Origin: Mesoflavibacter zeaxanthinifaciens DSM 18436 | GTDB taxonomy: Bacteria; Bacteroidota; Bacteroidia; Flavobacteriales; Flavobacteriaceae | Length of the DNA: 64,000 bases | Assembly: GCF_000422365.1 (NCBI RefSeq) | Contig: NZ_AULQ01000008.1 | Span: 62,001-126,000 of the forward strand | Direction of reading: 5' to 3' | Part shown: positions 53,003 through 61,743 of the stretch, piece after piece | How the letters are laid out: the number at the start of each line of letters is the position of its first letter | Numbering within the stretch: the stretch's first letter is position 1 | The notes under the pieces: generated by a model | Databases searched by the model: none | Seen by the model: the letters and a program-made list of their open reading frames with translations, nothing else | What the model was told of the DNA's origin: nothing | Translations under genes and position numbers: made by a program

Positions 53003-53997
53003 TGATAACGGTTGCTATTAACGGTTTTGGTCGTATTGGTAGACGTGTTTTTAGATTATTACATAATCATCCATCCATAAAGGTTGTTGCTATAAACGAT
53101 TTGGCAGATGCTAAAACATTAGCTCATTTATTAAAATATGATAGTATACATGGTGTTTTTCCTGCTGAAATTTCTTCAACAGAAAATACAATAATAGTTA
53201 ATAATAAATCAATCCCATTATTTAACAAAAAGCACCCTAAAGAAACCGATTGGTCTTTAGTTAATCCTGATTTTGTAATTGAGTCTACAGGAAAATTTAA
53301 AACGTCTGAAGATTTAGAATTTCATTTAAAGAACGGAGCTAAACGAGTAATTTTAAGTGTTCCTCCAACCGAAGATGATATTAAAACCATTGTTTTAGGT
53401 GTTAATGAAAGCAGTATTAATGGCGAAGAAAAAATAATATCTAACGCCTCTTGTACTACTAACAACGCTGCACCAATGATTAACATCATTAATGATTTGT
53501 GTGGTATAGATCAAGCTTACATTACAACAGTACACTCTTATACTACAGATCAAAGTTTACACGACCAACCTCACAGAGATTTACGTCGTGCCAGAGCTGC
53601 TGGACAAAGCATTGTCCCAACCACAACTGGAGCAGCAAAAGCTTTAACTAAAATTTTTCCTGAATTATCAGATGTTATTGGTGGTTGTGGTATTAGAGTT
53701 CCAGTTGCTAACGGATCTTTAACAGATATTACTTTTAATGTTAAAAAGACAGTAACAATTGAAGAGGTTAATCAAGCTTTTAAAAATGCTTCAAAAAACC
53801 AATTTAAAGGCGTTTTAGAATATACAGAAGACCCTATAGTATCTATTGACATTGTTGGCAATACACATTCATGTATATTCGATTCTCAAATGACCTCTGT
53901 CATAGGTAATATGGTAAAAATTATAGGTTGGTACGATAACGAAACTGGTTACTCTAGCAGAATTATTGACTTAATTAACTATTTATCGAATAAATAG
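53002..53997 (+). CDS. gap: Glyceraldehyde-3-phosphate dehydrogenase, type I
   Basis: 331 residues. Rossmann start INGFGRIGRRVFRLL, NDL at the NAD adenosine position, catalytic Cys151 in SNASCTTNN, His in VHSYTTDQ, and the DLRRARAAG and GWYDNETGYS motifs. Glycolytic/gluconeogenic direction cannot be decided. The 1-base overlap with lipA implies coupled expression. A 14-bp AT-rich inverted repeat covers its stop codon. Confidence 0.95.
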   Translation: MITVAINGFGRIGRRVFRLLHNHPSIKVVAINDLADAKTLAHLLKYDSIHGVFPAEISSTENTIIVNNKSIPLFNKKHPKETDWSLVNPDFVIESTGKFKTSEDLEFHLKNGAKRVILSVPPTEDDIKTIVLGVNESSINGEEKIISNASCTTNNAAPMINIINDLCGIDQAYITTVHSYTTDQSLHDQPHRDLRRARAAGQSIVPTTTGAAKALTKIFPELSDVIGGCGIRVPVANGSLTDITFNVKKTVTIEEVNQAFKNASKNQFKGVLEYTEDPIVSIDIVGNTHSCIFDSQMTSVIGNMVKIIGWYDNETGYSSRIIDLINYLSNK

Positions 53998-54003
53998 TTA
54001 ATT
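53973..54003 (+). terminator. AT-rich inverted repeat over the gap stop codon
   Basis: AATTAACTATTTAT-CGA-ATAAATAGTTAATT, perfect 14-bp arms spanning the TAG stop, followed by TTATCTG. Weak terminator candidate. Confidence 0.45.
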
Positions 54004-54019
54004 TTATCTGATAAATATT

Positions 54020-54027
54020 TATATTTG
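54020..54027 (+). promoter_or_regulatory. TAnnTTTG -7 box for the hybrid kinase
   Basis: TATATTTG, 16 bases before ATG 54044. Confidence 0.5.
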
Positions 54028-54043
54028 TTTGATGTGTAATGCT

Positions 54044-56287
54044 ATGAGTACCCTAACCAAAACATACCTACTATACTTATTTATAGGCCTATTTGGTCTT
54101 AATCTATTTGCTCAAGAAGAGTTAACTCAAACTGAAATTGAGTCAATTCAAGAAAGTATAGATTTTGACATTAATTTTGCTCAAAAAAACATAGACAATA
54201 ACGAGTATTACAAAGCTCAAGACGACTTAGAACAAGCACTAGAATTAGCACAACAAATTAATGACAATAAAAGTATTGGCTTAATCTACTCAAAAATGGG
54301 TAAATTGTATTACATACAAGAAAACCCAGAAGAAGCCACCAAAATCCTTGTAAAAGCAATAGAAAAACAGCGCTTTGCTAAAGACAATATAAATATTGCA
54401 GAAACCTATAAAACCCTAGGATTAGTATATCTTAATCAAAAAAAGGAATACAATAACGCTATAGATTACTTTAATTCTGCAGAAGTGATTTTTGAAAACG
54501 AAGATTTACACTCCTTTGAAGCAGAAACTAAAATGTATAAAGCAGACGCTTACTACATTTTAAAAAACTATGAAATGGCAGATGAGTTATATGAAGATGC
54601 TATTAGCCTTTCAAAAAGATATCAACACAATCAATTATTAAGTATAAACTATTTAAAATCTGGACTAACAAAAGCTGCTTTAAACAACATTGAAGAGGCT
54701 GAAGAACTTGCTGATTTAGGATTTCAAATTGCAGAAAAAAATGGGTTTATAGATATTATAAGCACTGGTTATAAAATAAAAAGCGACATTAAAGAAGCAG
54801 CTGGCGACTATAAAATATCTAATTCTCTACTAAAAAAGCACCTTAAATTAAATGACTCTTTGCTTCAAGTAAAACGCTCTTATTTAGCAGAAGATAAAAA
54901 ACTAGATTTTTTATATGAAAACCCAATAGAGTATCAAAAAGAAAGAGAAGCAGATTTACAAAAAGAGGCAAACTCTTCATGGTTAGAAAAATTAACTACC
55001 ATATTAAGTATTGCTTTAATTACTATTCTTTCTCTATTAACATTATCGCTTTACAAAAACAATAATATTAGATTAAAATCTAACAACATTTTACATAAAA
55101 AAAATGCAGAGCTTACCGTTGCTATGGAAAAAGCAGAGCTTGCAACAAAAACTAAAGCAAACTTCTTATCTACAGTAACACATGAGCTAAGAACACCATT
55201 GTATGCCGTTACAGGACTTACAAATATGCTATTAGAAGAAGACCCAAAACCTGAACAAATACAGCATTTAAAATCTTTAAAATTTTCAGGAGATTATCTA
55301 CTAACTTTTATTAATGACATCCTTCAAATTAACAAAATTGAAGCTAATAAAGTAGATGTAGAACCTGAAGTTTTCAACCTAAAAAAGAAAGTAGAGAACG
55401 TTATTTCTGCATTAAACAATTCTGCGTTAGATAATAATATTAACATTCATTTTGAATACGACCGTAATCTACCAGAAAACTTTAATGCCGATCAATTAAA
55501 AATATCTCAAATTTTAATTAATCTAATTGGTAACTCTATAAAATTTACTAAAGACGGCGATATTTGGATTAGAATTATTCAGCAAAAAGTATCTGGAGAT
55601 AATCTTGAAGTTAGATTTGAAATTGAAGATAATGGTATTGGTATAAGTGAAGAGAAGCAACAAAATTTATTTGAAAGTTTCTCTCAAGGCTCTATTCAAA
55701 TAAACCGTAAATATGGCGGTACTGGTCTAGGACTTTCTATCGTAAAAGGATTAATAGACATTTTAAAAGGAAAGATTTATTTAAAAAGCGAACTTGGAAA
55801 AGGAACCACTTTTTATTTTGAATTACCTTTAAAAAGAAGTCACGAAGAAGTTAAAGTAGAAAAAACGACTTACTTTAAAGATGTAGACGAAATAGAATTA
55901 AGTAACATTAAGATTTTAGTTGTAGAAGACAACAAAATTAACCAAATGATTACACGTAAAATTCTAAATAAAATGAATTTATACTGTGACGTTGTAGATA
56001 ATGGTGAAGAAGCTGTAGACAAAGTTAAAACAGGCAGTTACGATGTTGTTTTAATGGATATACACATGCCTGGAATAAGCGGTATTGAAGCCACAAGAAT
56101 GATTAGAGCATTTGATAGAGAATTAACCATTTTTGCATTAACAGCAGTTACTATTGAAGATAAAATGCAAGAATTTGAAGAAGCTGGTTTTACAGACATC
56201 ATACCTAAACCTTTTAAACAAGAAGATTTTGAGCGTAAACTTTACAATGCTTTAATGTCTGATGGTTCTCAAATTAGCCAAGAGTAA
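54044..56287 (+). CDS. TPR hybrid sensor histidine kinase/response regulator
   Basis: 747 residues from ATG 54044, placed after the -7 box at 54020-54027; starts at 54029/54032 would precede or touch the transcript start. Signal sequence to about 24 (LFGLNLFAQ), periplasmic TPR repeats (about 45-290), one membrane helix near 320 (TILSIALITILSLLTLSLY), HisKA with His380 (THELRTP), HATPase_c (NLIGNSIKFTKDGD, GTGLGLSIVKGL) and a receiver domain with Asp672 (VLMDIHMPGISG) and the Lys of PKPF. The TPR sensor suggests protein or peptide sensing. The 3' end overlaps lpxK by 14 bases. Confidence 0.93.
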   Translation: MSTLTKTYLLYLFIGLFGLNLFAQEELTQTEIESIQESIDFDINFAQKNIDNNEYYKAQDDLEQALELAQQINDNKSIGLIYSKMGKLYYIQENPEEATKILVKAIEKQRFAKDNINIAETYKTLGLVYLNQKKEYNNAIDYFNSAEVIFENEDLHSFEAETKMYKADAYYILKNYEMADELYEDAISLSKRYQHNQLLSINYLKSGLTKAALNNIEEAEELADLGFQIAEKNGFIDIISTGYKIKSDIKEAAGDYKISNSLLKKHLKLNDSLLQVKRSYLAEDKKLDFLYENPIEYQKEREADLQKEANSSWLEKLTTILSIALITILSLLTLSLYKNNNIRLKSNNILHKKNAELTVAMEKAELATKTKANFLSTVTHELRTPLYAVTGLTNMLLEEDPKPEQIQHLKSLKFSGDYLLTFINDILQINKIEANKVDVEPEVFNLKKKVENVISALNNSALDNNINIHFEYDRNLPENFNADQLKISQILINLIGNSIKFTKDGDIWIRIIQQKVSGDNLEVRFEIEDNGIGISEEKQQNLFESFSQGSIQINRKYGGTGLGLSIVKGLIDILKGKIYLKSELGKGTTFYFELPLKRSHEEVKVEKTTYFKDVDEIELSNIKILVVEDNKINQMITRKILNKMNLYCDVVDNGEEAVDKVKTGSYDVVLMDIHMPGISGIEATRMIRAFDRELTIFALTAVTIEDKMQEFEEAGFTDIIPKPFKQEDFERKLYNALMSDGSQISQE

Positions 56288-57278
56288 ACGCTTTAACTAA
56301 AGCATCAAATTGTTCTGAATTATCAATAACTGTTTTAATTGGTAAAAAGTATAATTTACCTTTTAAAACAGCTTCATTTTTAAGACGCATATAATCTTTT
56401 TCTGTAGTCACAATCTTATCTAATTCTGAAAGCTTTTTAATATCGTTTTCAGTAAAATTATGATGATCTTTAAACTCGATATGATTAAAATCTAAGTATT
56501 GAGATTTTAGATAATTCACTAAAGGCTTTGCATTTGCAATACCAGTTACTAAAGTAAAAGATTCAAGTTTGTTTACACTAAACTTTTCTGTTTCATTTAA
56601 AACAGAATTACCATAACCAATATGACTAAAAAACACATGTTGATATACCTTTGGTTTCAACTTTAAAACAATAGCTTCTTTATCATTTTGACTCAAAAAT
56701 TCAGGACATTTAGTCACCACAATTATATTAGCTCTTTTTGCCCCTTTTTTTGGTTCGCGTAGATTTCCTGTTGGTAAAACAAAGTCATCTACATAAAGAT
56801 TATTATACGTTGTTAGTAAAACATTATAACCTGCTTTTACTTTTCTATGCTGAAACGCATCATCCAAAATAACAACTTCTGGTTTTGTTTTTAAAGCTCT
56901 TAATGTTGATATGCCATGTTGCCTATCTTCATCAACTGCAACTGTAATTTCATCTTTAAATTTATGATAAAATTGAAATGGCTCATCACCTAATTCCGTA
57001 GCTGTAATATTATCTTCTGCTAATAAAAATCCTTTTGTTTTTCTTCCGTAACCTCTACTTAAAGTAGCTAAATTTGTTTCTTCTTTTAGTAACCTAATTA
57101 AGTATTCAACCATTGGTGTTTTTCCTGTACCTCCTGCACTTAAATTACCAACACAGATTATAGGAAAATCATAGCTCGTGGACTTAAACCAACCTTTATC
57201 GTAAGCTAAATTTCTAAACCAAGTCACTAAAAAATAAATTGGCACAAAAGGAAAAAGTATGATTCTTATAAACTTCAT
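56274..57278 (-). CDS. lpxK: Tetraacyldisaccharide 4'-kinase
   Basis: 334 residues. N-terminal membrane helix (5-20), Walker A VGNLSAGGTGKTP (43-55), SRGYGRKTKGF, VILDDAFQHRKV and the catalytic-region DDAFQH, LVTGIANAKPLVNYL. LpxK phosphorylates the lipid A disaccharide at the inner membrane, so the cell makes phosphorylated lipid A precursors. Convergent with the hybrid kinase gene, 14-base overlap. Confidence 0.95.
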   Translation of the reverse strand: MKFIRIILFPFVPIYFLVTWFRNLAYDKGWFKSTSYDFPIICVGNLSAGGTGKTPMVEYLIRLLKEETNLATLSRGYGRKTKGFLLAEDNITATELGDEPFQFYHKFKDEITVAVDEDRQHGISTLRALKTKPEVVILDDAFQHRKVKAGYNVLLTTYNNLYVDDFVLPTGNLREPKKGAKRANIIVVTKCPEFLSQNDKEAIVLKLKPKVYQHVFFSHIGYGNSVLNETEKFSVNKLESFTLVTGIANAKPLVNYLKSQYLDFNHIEFKDHHNFTENDIKKLSELDKIVTTEKDYMRLKNEAVLKGKLYFLPIKTVIDNSEQFDALVKAFTLG

Positions 57279-57335
57279 TTTAAGATAAAATTTCTGTTTT
57301 ATTTTAACAGATTACAGTAACGAAAGTAAATATTT

Positions 57336-57343
57336 TATATTTG
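57336..57343 (+). promoter_or_regulatory. TAnnTTTG -7 box for the Nif3-coiled-coil operon
   Basis: TATATTTG, 26 bases before the ATG at 57370. Confidence 0.5.
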
Positions 57344-57369
57344 TTTTAAATTATTAAACCTAAAAAAGT

Positions 57370-58464
57370 ATGCTAATAAAAGACATTATTAACGCTTTAG
57401 AAGAAGATGCACCATTACACTATGCAGAAGATTTTGACAATGTTGGTCTTTTGGTTGGCAATAAAAATACCGAAGTAACTTCGGCTTTAATCACATTAGA
57501 CACAACTGAAGATGTTGTAGAAGAAGCTATTGCAAAAAATTGCAACTTAATAATCAGTTTTCATCCTATTATTTTTAAAGGTTTAAAAAGCTTAACAGGC
57601 AAAAATTATGTAGAGCGCACTGTGTTAAAAGCCATAAAAAACGATATTGCTATTTATGCCATCCATACCGCTTTAGACAATTACAAAAAAGGTGTAAACG
57701 CTATGCTTTGTGACCGATTAGGCTTGGTTAATCAACGCATTTTAATTCCGCAAAAACAAACCATAAAAAAACTAACAACATTTGTTCCTAAAGCAGAAGT
57801 AGAACAACTTCGTAATGCACTATTTAGCGCAGGAGCAGGAAGCATCGGTAATTATAACCATTGTAGTTTTAACGTAGAAGGTATTGGCACATTCAATCCT
57901 AACGAAGACGCAAATCCTACTATTGGTAATATTGGTGAAACACATTACGAAAACGAAACAAAAATTGGCATTACATTTCCTAAACACTTAGAAAACAAAG
58001 TTTTAGAAACATTATTTAAATCACATTCTTATGAAGAAGTTGCTTACGAGGTAACTACTTTAGAAAACACAAATCAAAATATAGGAATGGGAATGATTGC
58101 TGAATTTGAAACCGCTATGACAGAAGTTGATTTTTTAAATCATCTTAAGCAAAAAATGAAGGTTTCAAACATTAGACACACTCAATTTTTAGAAAAACCA
58201 ATCAAAAAAGTAGCGGTTTTAGGTGGTTCTGGTAGCTTTGCTATTGGTGCTGCAAAAGCATCAGGCGCAGACGCTTATGTCACTGCAGACCTTAAATATC
58301 ACGACTTTTTTCAAGCAGAAAACAACATCCTTTTAGCAGATATTGGACATTACGAGAGCGAACAGTACACAAAAAACGGTTTAGTAGCAATACTTACAAA
58401 AAAAATTCCTAATTTTGCATTCGTTTTATCAAACACAAATACCAATCCTGTTAAGTATTTTTAA
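57370..58464 (+). CDS. Nif3/YqfO-like dinuclear metal protein (GTP cyclohydrolase I type 2 family)
   Basis: 364 residues, the long form with an inserted PII/CutA1-like domain (about 125-225, VPKAEVEQLRNALFSAGAG). Metal ligands: SFHPIIFKG, IHTALDNY and the C-terminal GHYESEQY; YAEDFDNVGLLVGN is the family N-terminus. Hexameric toroid with two metals per subunit; cellular role unresolved. 3 bases before the coiled-coil gene, a linkage common in Bacteroidota. Confidence 0.9.
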   Translation: MLIKDIINALEEDAPLHYAEDFDNVGLLVGNKNTEVTSALITLDTTEDVVEEAIAKNCNLIISFHPIIFKGLKSLTGKNYVERTVLKAIKNDIAIYAIHTALDNYKKGVNAMLCDRLGLVNQRILIPQKQTIKKLTTFVPKAEVEQLRNALFSAGAGSIGNYNHCSFNVEGIGTFNPNEDANPTIGNIGETHYENETKIGITFPKHLENKVLETLFKSHSYEEVAYEVTTLENTNQNIGMGMIAEFETAMTEVDFLNHLKQKMKVSNIRHTQFLEKPIKKVAVLGGSGSFAIGAAKASGADAYVTADLKYHDFFQAENNILLADIGHYESEQYTKNGLVAILTKKIPNFAFVLSNTNTNPVKYF

Positions 58465-58467
58465 AAT

Positions 58468-59253
58468 ATGGCAAAGAAGAAAGAAGCAACAGTAGAAGAA
58501 CGTTTAAGAGCATTATACGATCTACAATTAATCGACTCTAGAATAGACGAGATAAGAAACGTTCGTGGAGAACTACCTTTAGAGGTTAGCGATTTAGAAG
58601 ATGAAGTTGCGGGATTAAAAACAAGACTAGAAAAATTAGAAGAAAGTCTTAATAATATTGATACTGAAATTTCTGATAGAAAAAATTTAATTGAAGAATC
58701 TAAAGCTTTAATTAAAAAGTACACAGAACAACAAAAAAATGTTAGAAATAACAGAGAATTTAACTCTTTAAGTAAAGAAATTGAATATCAAGAATTAGAA
58801 ATTCAATTAGCTGAAAAGCACATTAGAGAATTTAAAGCTCAAATCGAGCAAAAGAAAGAAGTAATTGCTAAAACTAAAGAGCATACTAAAGATCGTGAAA
58901 CACACCTTAAACACAAAAAAGGTGAATTAGACGCTATTTTAAAAGAAACTGAAAAAGAAGAAAAAGCTTTAATTGAAAAGTCTGAAGAGTCTAAAAATAA
59001 AATAGAAGATCGTTTAGTAAAAGCCTACGAGAGAATAAGAGCAAACGTAAAAAACGGTTTAGCTGTTGTACCGATTGAAAGAGGTGCATCTGGAGGATCT
59101 TACTTTACAATTCCGCCACAAGTACAAATGGAAATTGCATCACGTAAAAAAATTATTACAGACGAGCACAGTGGACGTATCTTAGTAGATTCAGCTTTAG
59201 CAGACGAAGAGCAAGAAAAAATGAACAAGTTATTTGCTAAGTTATCATCTTAA
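58468..59253 (+). CDS. Coiled-coil protein with degenerate zinc ribbon (CT398/FlgZ-like)
   Basis: 261 residues. Residues 10-190 form a long antiparallel coiled coil (Glu/Lys heptads, NNREFNSLSKEIEYQELEI turn). The C-terminus keeps the frame of the C4 zinc-ribbon (GASGGSYFTIPPQVQ, SRKKIITDEHSGRILVD), but positions that are Cys in related Bacteroidota proteins are Ser208, Ser211, Asp232 and Ser235, and the whole protein has no Cys. Binding of zinc is therefore unlikely. Homologues link RNA or flagellar partners; function here unknown. Cotranscribed with the Nif3 gene. Confidence 0.85.
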   Translation: MAKKKEATVEERLRALYDLQLIDSRIDEIRNVRGELPLEVSDLEDEVAGLKTRLEKLEESLNNIDTEISDRKNLIEESKALIKKYTEQQKNVRNNREFNSLSKEIEYQELEIQLAEKHIREFKAQIEQKKEVIAKTKEHTKDRETHLKHKKGELDAILKETEKEEKALIEKSEESKNKIEDRLVKAYERIRANVKNGLAVVPIERGASGGSYFTIPPQVQMEIASRKKIITDEHSGRILVDSALADEEQEKMNKLFAKLSS

Positions 59254-59280
59254 GCTATATAACAAAACAAATATTTTATC

Positions 59281-59313
59281 AGAGTCTTCAATAAATTGAA
59301 GACTCTTTTTTTT
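59281..59313 (+). terminator. Terminator of the Nif3-coiled-coil operon
   Basis: Perfect 11-bp stem AGAGTCTTCAA/TTGAAGACTCT, TAAA loop, T8. Confidence 0.93.
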
Positions 59314-59384
59314 AAGACAATTTTATAAAAAACAAATTAAGGCTTTAGTTACTTTTACGTCTAAAGATGAAAAAGAAACTTATT

Positions 59385-60041
59385 ATGAAACGATTACTAC
59401 CTATCCTATTACTTACGCTACTTTTTAGCTGTAATAATCAAGCACAAACAAACCCAAAACAAGAAGCAGTAAAAAACGCTAAACCTATTGAAGTACCTTT
59501 AAAAAACGGATTAGCTAAAGCATATTTTGCTAGTGGCTGTTTTTGGTGTGTAGAAGCTGTTTACGAAAGTGTTAAAGGTGTAGATGAAGCTATAAGTGGT
59601 TATTCTGGCGGATATACACAAAACCCAACTTACGAGAAAAGTAACACTGGATTAACGGGTCATGCCGAAGCTGTAGAGGTAATTTACGACCCTAAAGTTG
59701 TTAGTTTTTCAACCTTAGTAGATGTATATTTTGCATCACAAAATCCAACACAAGTTAATGGACAAGGACCAGATCGTGGATCTCAATACCGTTCTATTAT
59801 TTTTTATCAAAATGATGCACAAAAGAAAATTATAGAAGAGAAAAAAGCTGCTTTAGCTAAACAATTAAATGCTACAATTGCTGCTGAAGTCTATCCGTTT
59901 CAAAAATTTTGGAAAGCAGAAGATTATCACCAAAACTATGAGAAGCTACATCCTGAAAACCTATATATACAAAACGTTTCTATACCTCGTTTAAAAAAGT
60001 TTCAAGCTAAAATGCCTGAAGTTTTAAAGGAAAAACACTAA
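59385..60041 (+). CDS. msrA: Peptide-methionine (S)-S-oxide reductase, lipoprotein form
   Basis: 218 residues from ATG 59385; ATG 59367 would add six Lys-rich residues and sits 9 bases after a TACTTTTA box, so the later start is preferred but not certain. Lipoprotein signal to Cys16 (LLFSC). MsrA core: FASGCFWCVEAVYESVKGV (catalytic Cys in GCFWC), GYSGGYTQNPTYE, GHAEAVEV, and FWKAEDYHQNYE. The anchor puts the repair of oxidised Met outside the cytosol. No fused or adjacent msrB. Overlaps the methyltransferase gene by 4 bases. Confidence 0.93.
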   Translation: MKRLLPILLLTLLFSCNNQAQTNPKQEAVKNAKPIEVPLKNGLAKAYFASGCFWCVEAVYESVKGVDEAISGYSGGYTQNPTYEKSNTGLTGHAEAVEVIYDPKVVSFSTLVDVYFASQNPTQVNGQGPDRGSQYRSIIFYQNDAQKKIIEEKKAALAKQLNATIAAEVYPFQKFWKAEDYHQNYEKLHPENLYIQNVSIPRLKKFQAKMPEVLKEKH

Positions 60042-60838
60042 ACTTTCTTAGCCTTTATCTCAAAAATTAAAGGATACAATTTATCTTTAGTAACGTACAT
60101 TTCAGATTTAGTTTTTTCTAAATTTGGAAGTACGTTATAAGGACTTTCATCATACTCGTTTAAATAATCAATACGTAGACCAGCTTCGGTTAATGCGTTA
60201 ATGACTTCGCTTAAACCATGGTTCCAACCATATTCTTTACTTATCATTTTAGAATCAGTATCTGCGTAAGTCCCTTCGTATTCTTCATAAATAGCTTCAT
60301 CTTGCATGTAACCATATTTCATTTTTGGTTGTCCGTCTAAATAATCAAACATCCAAACTATTGGATGAAACTCGACCATATAAAATGTACCTCCGTCTTT
60401 TAAACGCTCTGCAATCATTTTTCCCCAAGGTTTTAAATCAGGTAACCAACCTATTACACCATAACTAGTAAAAACAATATCAAACTGCTCTTTTACATGT
60501 TGTGATGTATCCAAAATATTACAACATATAAAGTTGGCATCTAATTTTAGTTGATTGTTTAATTGTTGCGCAAGTTTTACACCTTCGTCACTTAAATCTA
60601 TTCCTGTACACTTTGCGCCTAACCTACTCCAACTTAAGGTGTCTTGACCAAAATGACATTGCAAATGCAATAACGACTTACCTTTTACATCTGGTATAGC
60701 TTTTAACTCGTATGTATTAAGAGAGTTTTCGCCATTTATAAATGCTTCTAATTTGTAAAAGTCACTATTGGCGTGCGCTTTTACTTTTTCATTCCAAGTG
60801 GCTTTGTTTGTGTTAAAGGCGTCGTTAAGGTCTTTCAT
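60038..60838 (-). CDS. Class I SAM-dependent methyltransferase
   Basis: 266 residues. KSLLHLQCHFGQDTLSWSRL is motif I with GKSLLHLQCHFG in place of GxGxG, then TGIDLSDEGV (acidic motif II), and FDIVFTSYGVIGWLP (motif IV). The LQCHFGQD variant is characteristic of a family seen across Bacteroidota and firmicutes. Substrate unknown. Convergent with msrA. Confidence 0.86.
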   Translation of the reverse strand: MKDLNDAFNTNKATWNEKVKAHANSDFYKLEAFINGENSLNTYELKAIPDVKGKSLLHLQCHFGQDTLSWSRLGAKCTGIDLSDEGVKLAQQLNNQLKLDANFICCNILDTSQHVKEQFDIVFTSYGVIGWLPDLKPWGKMIAERLKDGGTFYMVEFHPIVWMFDYLDGQPKMKYGYMQDEAIYEEYEGTYADTDSKMISKEYGWNHGLSEVINALTEAGLRIDYLNEYDESPYNVLPNLEKTKSEMYVTKDKLYPLIFEIKAKKV

Positions 60839-60886
60839 TTTTGTAAATTAATGATGATAAATTTCATCTAAAATTAAACTAAAAAA

Positions 60887-60916
60887 TTGATTCCGAATTT
60901 CTATTACGTATTTTTG
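60887..60916 (+). promoter_or_regulatory. Promoter of the 61-kb lipoprotein gene
   Basis: TTGA at 60887-60890 and TATTTTTG at 60909-60916, spacing about 19 bases; ATG 12 bases after the -7 box. Confidence 0.6.
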
Positions 60917-60927
60917 CAAAAAAACTT

Positions 60928-61602
60928 ATGAGATTACTTTATACAATTTCTATACTTTCAATTTTACTTTTTAGTTGTAAAAATGAAACTAAACAAGTCC
61001 AAAAAGAAGAATCAAAACCAACTACTACTGCCGAGATAATTGCTAACAACTATGGGTTTAAGCAGTTTAAAAACATTAAAGAAATAGCATTTACTTTTAA
61101 TGTAGATAGAGATAGTTCTCATTACCAACGCTCTTGGATATGGAAACCTAAAAGTAATGATGTAACTTTAATTACTGCTAAAGATACAATTACCTACAAC
61201 CGAAAATCTATTGATAGTACATCTATAAAAGCAGATCAAGGCTTTATTAATGATAAATTCTGGTTGTTAACTCCATTCCAATTAATGTGGGATAAAAGTG
61301 CTACAATATCAAAAGTTGTAAAAGCTAAAGCACCAATAAGTAAATTAGAAACTAATAAAATAACTATTACCTATCCTAATAATGGAGGATATACACCTGG
61401 TGACGCTTATGATTTTTATTTTAATGATAATTACCTTATTACCGAATGGGTTTATAGAGAAGGAAATAAAAAAGAGGCTTCATTAATTACAACTTTTGAA
61501 AACCACAAAGATTTTAATGGTATTAAAATTGCTTTAGAACATAAACAAGCAGATGTTAATTGGAATTTAAACTTTACTGATATAAAAGTTACCACAGAAT
61601 AA
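60928..61602 (+). CDS. Conserved flavobacterial lipoprotein, unknown function
   Basis: 224 residues. Signal ends at Cys17 (LLFSC) followed by KNETK. The mature part starts with TTAEIIANNYGFKQFKNIKEI and continues in long amphipathic beta strands (FTFNVDRDSSHYQRSWIWKP, GGYTPGDAYDFYFNDNYLI), suggesting a LolA/LolB-like or outer-membrane lipoprotein fold. No named family can be assigned. Single-gene unit with its own promoter and terminator. Confidence 0.78.
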   Translation: MRLLYTISILSILLFSCKNETKQVQKEESKPTTTAEIIANNYGFKQFKNIKEIAFTFNVDRDSSHYQRSWIWKPKSNDVTLITAKDTITYNRKSIDSTSIKADQGFINDKFWLLTPFQLMWDKSATISKVVKAKAPISKLETNKITITYPNNGGYTPGDAYDFYFNDNYLITEWVYREGNKKEASLITTFENHKDFNGIKIALEHKQADVNWNLNFTDIKVTTE

Positions 61603-61714
61603 ACCTTTCGGTTTTTTAATCTTAATTTTGTCTTATATAATGTAAGTTTCACGTGGGTTTAAAACTTAAAACGTATAGCTTACATTTTCCGCCATATGGC
61701 GTCTATATATATTT

Positions 61715-61743
61715 GCGCTTTGATTATATCAAGGCGCTTTTTT
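61715..61743 (+). terminator. Terminator overlapping the histidine-kinase 3' end
   Basis: Stem GCGCTTTGAT/ATCAAGGCGC (one mismatch), TAT loop, then a T6 run on the plus strand. It serves the lipoprotein gene; the right arm and T-tract include the last codons of the minus-strand kinase. Confidence 0.8.
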
